A DNA stretch of 5,233 nt from Rhodospirillales bacterium 47_12_T64 (GTDB taxonomy: Bacteria > Pseudomonadota > Alphaproteobacteria > Kiloniellales > Kiloniellaceae): assembly GCA_002162915.1 (NCBI GenBank), contig MABB01000059.1, positions 1-5,233 on the forward strand. The letters are read 5' to 3'. Below the pieces are notes generated by a model, which saw nothing but the letters and a program-made list of their open reading frames with translations, did not search any database and had not been told where the DNA came from. Below are positions 1 to 5,233 of the stretch, piece after piece. Each line of letters opens with the position of its first letter. The first letter of the stretch is position 1. Position numbers and translations under genes: made by a program.

Positions 1-28
1 CATACATCAACAACGATTACCCAGAATC

Positions 29-55
29 AAAAAGGGCGACCCTCGGGTTGCCCTT
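29..55 (-). terminator. Rho-independent terminator after accA
   Basis: Read on the minus strand, a hairpin begins 26 bases past the accA stop. Its outer stem is AAGGGC/GCCCTT (50-55 with 32-37). One A-C mismatch follows, then an inner ACC/GGT stem around a CGAG tetraloop. The stem runs straight into a stretch of five T (29-33). A GC-rich stem plus T-tract is the classic intrinsic terminator layout, so accA probably ends its transcript here. Confidence 0.85.
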
Positions 56-81
56 CTCACATTTATAACGAGGAAGAGTTC

Positions 82-1038
82 CTAGAGACCCTTCTGACCC
101 ATTTCCAGGAATTTATCACGGCGTTTTTGGCGCAACTCGGCACCATTGAACTCCATCAATCCTTTGAGATGACTTTCGATACTATCGCCAAGAGCGTTCA
201 TGCAATTTTCTTTGGCCCGATGCGCACCACCCATAGGTTCTGCAATGATCTCATCAATTACGCCAAGCTTCTCGAGATCTTGCGCTGTCAGCTTAAGAGA
301 TTCGGCCGCTTCTTTGGCCTGATCACCAGAGCGCCAGAGAATAGAGGCACAGCCTTCCGGCGAGATCACAGAGTAGATCGAGTGCTCAAGCATCAACACA
401 GTGTTGGCCGCAGCAAGTGCAATCGCGCCGCCAGAACCACCTTCACCAATTACGGCTGAAATCAGGGGCACTTTAATCGCAAGGCATTTTTCAATACTAC
501 GGGCAATCGCCTCTGACTGACCACGCTCTTCAGCACCAACGCCCGGGTAAGCCCCGGCAGTATCAACCAACGTAATCACAGGAAGATCAAAACGCTCCGC
601 CATTTCCATAAGGCGCTGCGCCTTGCGGTAGCCTTCAGGGCGAACCATACCAAAATTATGTTTCACACGGCTGTGCATATCCGCGCCTTTTTCCTGGCCC
701 ATCACAACGACAGATTGACCACGAAAACGTCCGATCCCACCCAGAATCGCAAAATCTTCGGCAAAGGCACGATCACCGGCGAGAGGTGTATAGTCCTCAA
801 TCAGGTGTTCAATGTAATCTTTGCAATGGGGGCGATTAGGGTGCCGCGCAACAAGTGTTTTCTGCCAGGCACTCAGCTTGGAGTACGTTTGGCGCAACAG
901 TTTGTCCGCCTTTGCTTCCAGCTTGGAAACCTCGTCAGCAATATTCACATCACTGCTGCTATCAGACAAATGTCGCAAGCCTTCAATCTTGCCTGCGAGC
1001 TCGGCAATCGGTTTTTCGAAATCTAGGAAATTTTGCAT
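82..1038 (-). CDS. accA: Acetyl-CoA carboxylase, carboxyltransferase subunit alpha
   Basis: AccA pairs with AccD to form the cytoplasmic alpha2beta2 carboxyltransferase, which moves the carboxyl group from carboxybiotin to acetyl-CoA. This gives malonyl-CoA, the first committed step of fatty acid synthesis. The 318 residues match the usual AccA length. The N-terminal part (about 1-70) is helical and charged. The crotonase-like carboxyltransferase core covers about 75-265. Family hallmarks visible in it are GGIGRFRG (100-107), [15 protein letters not shown] (134-148), the VDTAGAYPG stretch (158-166), the glycine-rich GEGGSGGA (198-205) that helps form the oxyanion and CoA site, and [11 protein letters not shown] (226-236). 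The start at 1038 gives the normal N-terminus ([14 protein letters not shown]), although no Shine-Dalgarno sequence precedes it. It is the last gene of the tandem set, with its own candidate promoters upstream and a terminator downstream. AccD lies elsewhere, as is common. The gene is intact. Confidence 0.97.
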   Translation of the reverse strand: MQNFLDFEKPIAELAGKIEGLRHLSDSSSDVNIADEVSKLEAKADKLLRQTYSKLSAWQKTLVARHPNRPHCKDYIEHLIEDYTPLAGDRAFAEDFAILGGIGRFRGQSVVVMGQEKGADMHSRVKHNFGMVRPEGYRKAQRLMEMAERFDLPVITLVDTAGAYPGVGAEERGQSEAIARSIEKCLAIKVPLISAVIGEGGSGGAIALAAANTVLMLEHSIYSVISPEGCASILWRSGDQAKEAAESLKLTAQDLEKLGVIDEIIAEPMGGAHRAKENCMNALGDSIESHLKGLMEFNGAELRQKRRDKFLEMGQKGL

Positions 1039-1045
1039 GAAGCGT

Positions 1046-1073
1046 TGTCTATCACAAAGTGAAATTCAGTCAA
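1046..1073 (-). promoter_or_regulatory. Candidate start-proximal promoter of accA
   Basis: On the minus strand TTGACT (1068-1073) is followed after 16 bp by TAGACA (1046-1051), which is preceded by TGA as in extended -10 elements. Only 7 bases separate the -10-like box from the accA ATG. If it is used, transcription would begin at or next to the ATG and the mRNA would be leaderless or nearly so. This fits the absence of a Shine-Dalgarno sequence there. The -35 match is good and the -10 match moderate. It is a reading of the sequence, not proof. Confidence 0.4.
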
Positions 1074-1075
1074 CA

Positions 1076-1104
1076 AATATAGTGGATAATAATGCCCGGC
1101 AAAA
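1076..1104 (-). promoter_or_regulatory. Candidate upstream promoter of accA
   Basis: A second candidate on the minus strand has a good -10-like TATATT (1076-1081). A weak -35 lies in the TTTTGCCG stretch (1097-1104), with 15-17 bp between them depending on the hexamer chosen. It would give a leader of about 30 bases. It lies downstream of the mclA terminator, so either promoter would allow accA to be transcribed independently. Confidence 0.35.
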
Positions 1105-1147
1105 GGGTATATTCAAGCTCAGGCTTTGAATTTGGGCCTGGACACAA

Positions 1148-1175
1148 TAAAGGCGGTCTCTTGCGACCGCCTTTA
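1148..1175 (-). terminator. Hairpin terminator after malyl-CoA lyase gene
   Basis: A perfect 11-bp inverted repeat, TAAAGGCGGTC/GACCGCCTTTA (1148-1158 with 1165-1175), surrounds a 6-base loop. It begins 58 bases past the lyase stop codon. On the minus strand the GC-rich stem ends in CCTTTATTGTG, so the T-tract is short and interrupted but present. This is the strongest hairpin in the window. It should separate lyase transcription from accA, though some read-through is possible. Confidence 0.8.
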
Positions 1176-1233
1176 CCGAACACTTTGGAGATCAAAAGCG
1201 TTTACTTAACTAACGTTCTGCTTACACATTTGG

Positions 1234-2223
1234 TTATGCTTTAGCATCTGCAGCAGCGATTTCTTTTGCTTTATCAACAAGTACCGTTGCCTGACGGATA
1301 GAGGCGATATCGATCAGACGTCCATCGAGAGAAACCGCGCCTTTTCCTTCGCGCTGTGCCTGCTCCATGGCTTCGAGAATACGGTTAGCTTTTGTGACTT
1401 CAGCCTCTGAAGGGCTGTTAACTTCATTGGCAATTCCAATCTGGCTTGGATGGATCGCCCACTTTCCTTCGCAACCGAGTATCGCAGCACGGTTGGCCTG
1501 TGCTTTAAACCCATCAGGATCAGAGTAATCGCCAAAAGGTCCATCGATTGGGCGTAGTCCGTTAGCACGCGCAGCAACCACCATACGCGCAATCGCATAG
1601 TGCCACATGTCGCCCCAATGGAAATCACGGGGATTATCGCCATCGATATCAGTGAGAACGCCATACATTGGGTTTGGTCCACCAATTCCGGTCGTCCGCG
1701 CCTTGGTAGAGGCGGCGTAATCAGCGACCCCGAAATGCAGACTTTCATTTCGTTTTGAAGCCGCAGCAATTTCACCGATATTCTGCATTCCCAGCGCCGT
1801 TTCAATAATCATTTCAAACCCGACACGCTTTTTTCGCCCCTTGGCAGCTTCGATCTGAGTACAGAGCATATCAATGGCATAGACATCGGAAGCCGTGCCG
1901 ACTTTAGGGATCATGAAAAGGTCGATGCGATCACCCGCCTGCTCCAGTACATCGATGACATCCCGGTACATATAGGGCGTGTCCAATCCGTTAATGCGAA
2001 CGGAAAGCGTCTTGGTGCCCCAGTCAATATCATTGATGGCTTCGATCACGTTTTTTCTGGCCTGCTCTTTATCATCAGGCGCAACGGCGTCTTCAAGATC
2101 GAGAAAAATAACATCAGCCTTTGACGCGGCCGCCTTTTCAAACAAAACAGTATTACTTCCCGGTACCGCGAGTTCACTGCGGTTCAATCGAGATGTCGCC
2201 TCTTCTGGAATTGTAAAGCTCAT
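1234..2223 (-). CDS. mclA: Malyl-CoA lyase (L-malyl-CoA/beta-methylmalyl-CoA lyase)
   Basis: This is a CitE-like (HpcH/HpaI superfamily) CoA ester lyase. It cleaves malyl-CoA reversibly to acetyl-CoA and glyoxylate, with Mg2+ in a TIM-barrel active site in the cytoplasm. Some members also handle beta-methylmalyl-CoA in the ethylmalonyl-CoA pathway. Numbered from the chosen start, the 329 residues show RSELAVPGSN (15-24), the acidic FLDLEDAVAPDDK loop (40-52), R76 in SVRINGLDT, E141 in IIETALGM, D168 in FGVADYAAS, KWAIHPSQI (254-262) and D305 in GRLIDIASIRQA. By position these match the CoA/substrate Arg, the metal-binding Glu and Asp, and the C-terminal catalytic Asp known from Rhodobacter malyl-CoA lyase. 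From memory, the text resembles Methylorubrum MclA more than Rhodobacter Mcl1 or the Chloroflexus enzyme. The frame stays open 16 codons further upstream (to 2271), but the start at 2223 has a good Shine-Dalgarno sequence and gives the typical MSFT N-terminus. Substrate preference cannot be read from sequence alone. Confidence 0.92.
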   Translation of the reverse strand: MSFTIPEEATSRLNRSELAVPGSNTVLFEKAAASKADVIFLDLEDAVAPDDKEQARKNVIEAINDIDWGTKTLSVRINGLDTPYMYRDVIDVLEQAGDRIDLFMIPKVGTASDVYAIDMLCTQIEAAKGRKKRVGFEMIIETALGMQNIGEIAAASKRNESLHFGVADYAASTKARTTGIGGPNPMYGVLTDIDGDNPRDFHWGDMWHYAIARMVVAARANGLRPIDGPFGDYSDPDGFKAQANRAAILGCEGKWAIHPSQIGIANEVNSPSEAEVTKANRILEAMEQAQREGKGAVSLDGRLIDIASIRQATVLVDKAKEIAAADAKA

Positions 2224-2228
2224 TGGTT

Positions 2229-2234
2229 GCTCCC
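2229..2234 (-). promoter_or_regulatory. Ribosome binding site fixing the mclA start
   Basis: On the minus strand GGGAGC lies 5 bases before the ATG at 2223. Of the three in-frame ATGs (2271, 2244 and 2223), only this one has a clear Shine-Dalgarno sequence. It also gives the N-terminus usual for the family, so the shorter reading is preferred. Confidence 0.75.
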
Positions 2235-2272
2235 ACTTTAGCATTTTATTATTTATTGTGCGCTGCAGCATA

Positions 2273-2312
2273 GACTGTGGCCGGAGTTGTTTGATCTGTC
2301 AACTACACAGTC
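2273..2312 (-). promoter_or_regulatory. Nested inverted repeat in mclA upstream region
   Basis: The minus strand reads GACTGTG (2306-2312), one base, AGTTG (2300-2304), a 10-base loop, CAACT (2285-2289), five bases, then CACAGTC (2273-2279). The outer arms are a perfect 7-bp inverted repeat and the inner arms a perfect 5-bp one. TTGAC also occurs twice, 12 bp apart, and TTGA-N4-TCAA overlaps the loop (2291-2302). No T-run follows the structure, so it is not a terminator. It may be an operator (a LysR-type site is one possibility) or a leader hairpin. Its function is inference. Confidence 0.4.
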
Positions 2313-2366
2313 AAAATTCAGCACAACAAAATTACCGAGAAGAGCGATACCCTGGAAGAATGATAC

Positions 2367-2402
2367 AAAGCAGAAAGCAATTATTTACAGACCCTGCTTT
2401 CT
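2367..2402 (-). terminator. Possible weak terminator or processing hairpin after xerD
   Basis: Just past xerD (15 bases after the stop) the arm at 2394-2402 can pair in two mutually exclusive ways. One uses AGAAAGCA/TGCTTTCT (2395-2402 with 2372-2379, 8 bp, 15-base loop). The other uses AAAGCAG/CTGCTTT (2394-2400 with 2367-2373, 7 bp). The stems are AT-rich and no clean T-tract follows on the minus strand, so termination is likely weak or Rho-dependent. It could equally protect the 3' end. Confidence 0.3.
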
Positions 2403-2416
2403 CAAGATAAGGGCGG

Positions 2417-3355
2417 TTAATCTTTAGTGGACAAAGGATGATGATCCAACACAAGACGCTGCAATCGATCTTGCAAGACATGCGTATAGATCTGAGTTGT
2501 CGAGATATCTGAATGCCCCAACATCTTTTGCACCGATCTTAAATCTGCGCCGTTTTCCAATAGGTGCGTTGCAAAAGCATGTCGCAGAATATGAGGAGAT
2601 ATTTGTTTCGGATTAATCTCGCTTTTTACTGCTAATTCTTTAAGAAGCTGTCCTACCCTGTGTCGAGTCAAATATCCGCTTTTTCCCCTTGATGGAAAGA
2701 GCCATCCCTGATCCTGTCCCGACTGTTGTTCTTGAGGTGAAAGAAAATGAATGCGCTGTACGATATAGCTATCCACCGCCTCTCTTGCTATGGGACTCAA
2801 AGGCACAAGTCTTTCTTTATTTCCCTTACCCCGGACGGTTAAAATGCGTGGATCCCGTTGAGTTTGCGAAACTTTCAAAGACACCAACTCCGTCACTCGC
2901 ATGCCAGTCGCATAGAGTAGCTCGACCAAAGCACGTAGGCGAATACCTTCTTTATCCGTCGTGTTTCGAGCAGCTTCCAAAAGCTTTTCAGTATCCGCAA
3001 CAGAAAGAAACTTGGGAAGCGATTGTCCGATTTTCGGTGCATCTATTTCGGCTACAGGATTATCTTTACGGACACCTTCTTCCATCAAAAAAAGGTAATA
3101 CTGCTTTAAAGTGGAAAGATGTCTGGCCTGGGTTCTGGAGCTTAAGCCCTCAAGAGTCAGATCTTCAAGGTATCCTCTGACATCAGATGCCGTTGCTTCG
3201 ATGGATCTTTGTCCACCTGTTTCCTGGCCAGGTATTTTTAAAAAATCAGTAAAACGCTCCAGATCGCGCGAATAGGCTTGCAAGGTATTTAGACTTGCTC
3301 CTCTTTCCGCAGCCATCATCTCAAGAAAGAGAGAAACTCTCGACTGGTCCGTCAT
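2417..3355 (-). CDS. xerD: Site-specific tyrosine recombinase XerD
   Basis: XerD acts with XerC at the chromosomal dif site to resolve chromosome dimers, under control of FtsK at the division septum. The 312 residues include an N-terminal SAM-like core-binding domain (about 5-95, with SLNTLQAYSRDLERF at 21-35) and a C-terminal catalytic domain (about 112-305). All tyrosine recombinase catalytic residues are visible: R153 in ATGMRVTEL, K177 in VRGKGNKER, H255 and R258 in SPHILRHAFATHL, H281 in LGHSDISTTQIYTH, and the nucleophile Y290. The SPHILRHAFATHLLENGADLR stretch and the single-domain length fit XerD/XerC rather than a phage or integron integrase. XerD is preferred over XerC because of its place upstream of accA, a common alphaproteobacterial arrangement. 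The start lies 3 bp after the preceding stop, with only a weak Shine-Dalgarno sequence, so translation is probably coupled to the upstream gene. The gene is intact. Confidence 0.93.
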   Translation of the reverse strand: MTDQSRVSLFLEMMAAERGASLNTLQAYSRDLERFTDFLKIPGQETGGQRSIEATASDVRGYLEDLTLEGLSSRTQARHLSTLKQYYLFLMEEGVRKDNPVAEIDAPKIGQSLPKFLSVADTEKLLEAARNTTDKEGIRLRALVELLYATGMRVTELVSLKVSQTQRDPRILTVRGKGNKERLVPLSPIAREAVDSYIVQRIHFLSPQEQQSGQDQGWLFPSRGKSGYLTRHRVGQLLKELAVKSEINPKQISPHILRHAFATHLLENGADLRSVQKMLGHSDISTTQIYTHVLQDRLQRLVLDHHPLSTKD

Positions 3356-3358
3356 TGG

Positions 3359-5212
3359 TTAGATACCGCTAAGTACCGTAGCTTCAACGGCAAGGGCCCT
3401 TGCTTCATCTTGTAGCCCAGCAGAATAGAGCGCTTCGATGACGCTACCAAGCGCAAGACTATGCGTATCGTCCGGGCCTTCTTCCCCAAGGATGATCAAG
3501 CTTAACAAAACGATTTCCGCTAAACGGTCTCCGTTTTGAGCATCCTTGAGCGCATAGAGGAGTGCAGCAGAAGGTGCCAAACCAGGCGTTACGATTTCAA
3601 GTGAAGCCAATTCACCCCAACTTAACCGCGCACTTTCGCCAAGCGCTTGTAAGCAGCTACGTAACATAACCAATTGTTGGTTCAAAACCTCGGGGCCAAT
3701 GTCACTTTGAGCGGATGCCCAACCCTTGAGCGTGCCATAGCGCTCGCCGCCCTCAAGACCTGACAATCGGGCATATGGCCATAGACCCGTTAAGCTCGCT
3801 GCAGCAGTTCGCTCGCTCAGCATATATTGACGCGCAAGCAACAACCAGGCATCAGCCCTTTGAGAGCGGCCCGTTACATAGAGCGTCCGTCCAGCAGGCA
3901 GGGCAAACCAGGCAAGATCTGCAGATGGTGGAATTTCATTTACAAGACTTGCGATGACACGCGTCATCAACAGGCCTAATCCGTCGCTTTCAGCATGATC
4001 AAGCGCCGCCTTGATTATTTCCGCACGTGCAGCCGGCACTGATTGCAATTGGGCAGCCTGAAGGAAAAGAGCCCGTGCTTCTGCCCCCTCCCGGTTAATC
4101 TGCCCACCAACCACGCTATCAATCTCTTCGGGTTCGAACTCATACCTGCTGTACAGGTTGACCAGGTTACTCGCATCGATTTCACCACTTGAAATCGTAT
4201 CTTCGGCAGCAAAGATCCTCCGCTCAAGGGGGTAATCTTCTGAAGCAATTAACAAAATCCGCACACCAGAGTTCAGAAAATTGTCCAATTCAACAGGAAG
4301 CAGTGAATTTGATACCCGCGACAAAGCCCAATGCAACGGCTCAACAGAACCTGCGCTATTGCCACTGAATTTTACTTCAACACCAGAAGCTGCCAAAACC
4401 AACTCATCAAAAAGCGGGTCGGCAACGGCACCCGTTTCCCGCAAAAGATCGAGACCAAGAAGGGCTTGATCAACTTGCTTGTTTAACAAATGGCAATAGA
4501 TCATCGCCTGAGTCCAGTAACTGTCTCTTCCGGAGGCAGACATGTTTTGGATGACACGACAGGCTTCAGTCGTTTTCCCTGTCATCAAGAGGCTATCACT
4601 GCGCAATCTTGCCTGTTGCTCGGTATCCGAGCGAGAAGGCACGCGCTGAAAGAGGTTTTCAAGATCCGTATAGGCACCGAGCTCAGCCAATTTCTCTAAC
4701 CGAAGAAAGAGCAAGCTTTGCTCGCCTTTCAGTGGCTTATCGTCCAGAGGTCGTCCAGCACTTGAAAGTAAAAGCCGTCGTGCAAGAGAATTAGCAACTG
4801 AAGAGCTGTAGCGAACAGGCATTTGTGAAACCAGGGCATACACATCTTGCAGCGAACTTTGTCGCCACATGTCGTAACCTAAACCACCTTGCCCGAGAGC
4901 TAAGGTACCAATGGTATCAAGATCAAGCCCGCCAAGGCTGTTGACTTGTATCCCGCCAGAGGTAATCGTTTCAGCTTCAATAGAGGAGGCCGGGGTCTCA
5001 CTGGAAGCTGTCCCCGCCAGAGGAAAAACAGACGTTGGCTGCTCCGTAATAAGTTGCGTCTGTCCCGATGCAGATCCCACTAATTCAAATGAGTCCCCCC
5101 ATAAAACTCCAATGGAAAACGCCAGTGCGGTCCCCATAAGAAATGGCTTCGAGAAATGCCACGCCACTATGTTTCGCAAGGCGATCATTGGGCTATTTCG
5201 CAATGCGATCAT
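3359..5212 (-). CDS. Uncharacterised envelope-associated helical protein
   Basis: I do not recognise a named family. The 617 residues begin with a basic N-terminus and a hydrophobic segment (about 24-39, FLMGTALAFSIGVLWG), which reads as a Sec signal peptide or a single membrane anchor. Residues about 41-112 are rich in Ser, Thr, Gly and Ala and look like a flexible linker. From about 115 to the end the sequence is Leu/Ala-rich and helical. It has stretches such as LRLEKLAELGAYTDLENLFQRVPS (170-193), ACRVIQNM (217-224) and LGSVIEALYSAGLQDEARALAVEA (588-611) that resemble degenerate TPR-like helix pairs. A periplasmic or membrane-tethered alpha-solenoid scaffold is therefore plausible but unproven. 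There is no visible enzyme motif. A clear Shine-Dalgarno sequence precedes the ATG at 5212, and a second in-frame ATG (5188) lies in a duplicated segment. The gene sits 3 bp ahead of xerD, suggesting co-transcription. The reading frame is continuous over 1.85 kb, so it is a real gene. Confidence 0.8.
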   Translation of the reverse strand: MIALRNSPMIALRNIVAWHFSKPFLMGTALAFSIGVLWGDSFELVGSASGQTQLITEQPTSVFPLAGTASSETPASSIEAETITSGGIQVNSLGGLDLDTIGTLALGQGGLGYDMWRQSSLQDVYALVSQMPVRYSSSVANSLARRLLLSSAGRPLDDKPLKGEQSLLFLRLEKLAELGAYTDLENLFQRVPSRSDTEQQARLRSDSLLMTGKTTEACRVIQNMSASGRDSYWTQAMIYCHLLNKQVDQALLGLDLLRETGAVADPLFDELVLAASGVEVKFSGNSAGSVEPLHWALSRVSNSLLPVELDNFLNSGVRILLIASEDYPLERRIFAAEDTISSGEIDASNLVNLYSRYEFEPEEIDSVVGGQINREGAEARALFLQAAQLQSVPAARAEIIKAALDHAESDGLGLLMTRVIASLVNEIPPSADLAWFALPAGRTLYVTGRSQRADAWLLLARQYMLSERTAAASLTGLWPYARLSGLEGGERYGTLKGWASAQSDIGPEVLNQQLVMLRSCLQALGESARLSWGELASLEIVTPGLAPSAALLYALKDAQNGDRLAEIVLLSLIILGEEGPDDTHSLALGSVIEALYSAGLQDEARALAVEATVLSGI

Positions 5213-5216
5213 TGGG
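5172..5216 (-). repeat. Short tandem duplication over the start codon of the unknown gene
   Basis: Two 21-bp copies (5172-5192 and 5196-5216), offset by exactly 24 bp, differ at one base (5180 versus 5204). Each contains CCAATGATCGC on the minus strand, so the gene begins with the peptide MIALRN repeated (residues 1-6 and 9-14). The 24-bp offset keeps the frame. A recent slippage-type duplication is the simplest explanation. Confidence 0.9.
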
Positions 5217-5219
5217 GAT

Positions 5220-5227
5220 CACCTTTT
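5220..5227 (-). promoter_or_regulatory. Ribosome binding site of the unknown gene
   Basis: The minus strand reads AAAAGGTG 7 bases before the ATG at 5212, a fair Shine-Dalgarno match at normal spacing. The second in-frame ATG at 5188 has no such element. This favours the longer product with the duplicated N-terminus. Confidence 0.6.
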
Positions 5228-5233
5228 CCACTT

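Noticed and set aside
127..1129. Several plus-strand open frames of 61-122 codons opposite accA
   Set aside because: They lie antisense to a well-conserved accA, have no recognisable domains, and are typical shadow frames of a coding gene.
1314..1805. 163-codon minus-strand frame inside the malyl-CoA lyase gene
   Set aside because: It is in another frame of the same strand as an intact conserved enzyme, and its translation has no family-like motifs.
2224..2271. Longer malyl-CoA lyase start at 2271 (16 extra residues)
   Set aside because: The extra residues are not typical of the family, and only the ATG at 2223 has a clear Shine-Dalgarno sequence. The upstream ATGs fall within the leader region.
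1979..2410. 143-codon plus-strand frame crossing the mclA start and the gap to xerD
   Set aside because: Most of it is antisense to the conserved lyase, its remainder lies over the regulatory gap, and the translation is not protein-like.
2689..3180. 163-codon plus-strand frame opposite xerD
   Set aside because: It is fully antisense to the conserved catalytic part of XerD, with no domain or convincing ribosome binding site.
2417..3355. Recombinase as evidence of an integrated element or integron
   Set aside because: Its length, full catalytic set and chromosomal context fit housekeeping XerD. No attachment sites, cassette arrays or phage genes are present.
3775..4794. Small frames of 60-77 codons on both strands within the 617-residue gene
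   Set aside because: They overlap a long continuous frame, and none shows a domain or independent start signals.

Overview
The window carries four genes, all on the minus strand. Reading in the direction of transcription (right to left) they are: a 617-residue envelope-type protein of unknown function (3359-5212), the tyrosine recombinase xerD (2417-3355), a malyl-CoA lyase of the CitE-like family (1234-2223), and accA, the carboxyltransferase alpha subunit of acetyl-CoA carboxylase (82-1038). The protein families, a xerD-accA neighbourhood and a Methylorubrum MclA-like malyl-CoA lyase point to an alphaproteobacterium. The moderate base composition would suit a marine Rhodospirillales/Kiloniellales/Sneathiella-type lineage better than a high-GC Rhizobiales genome. 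That placement is inference, made without a database search.

Layout. The unknown protein and xerD are separated by 3 bp and almost certainly share a transcript. A 193-bp gap (2224-2416) then separates xerD from the malyl-CoA lyase. It holds a weak hairpin just past xerD and a nested inverted repeat 50-89 bp ahead of the lyase start. A strong hairpin terminator (1148-1175) closes the lyase gene, and the 195-bp gap that follows holds two candidate accA promoters. A second terminator (29-55) closes accA. The order therefore looks like three transcription units in tandem: unknown-xerD, mclA, accA. No gap exceeds 200 bp, and there are no RNA genes, insertion sequences or CRISPR arrays.

Biology. 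AccA makes malonyl-CoA from acetyl-CoA together with AccD and the biotin components, which are not in this window. Malyl-CoA lyase interconverts malyl-CoA with acetyl-CoA and glyoxylate, in the serine cycle, the ethylmalonyl-CoA pathway or related glyoxylate metabolism. The two enzymes share acetyl-CoA, but the strong terminator between them argues against a simple common operon. XerD resolves chromosome dimers and is housekeeping. The 617-residue protein is the least understood element: an N-terminal hydrophobic signal or anchor, a low-complexity linker, then a long helical, possibly repeat-type, body.

I see no defence system, mobile element or clearly new machinery. The items worth a second look are the uncharacterised protein and its duplicated start region, the nested dyad ahead of mclA, and a possible leaderless accA transcript.
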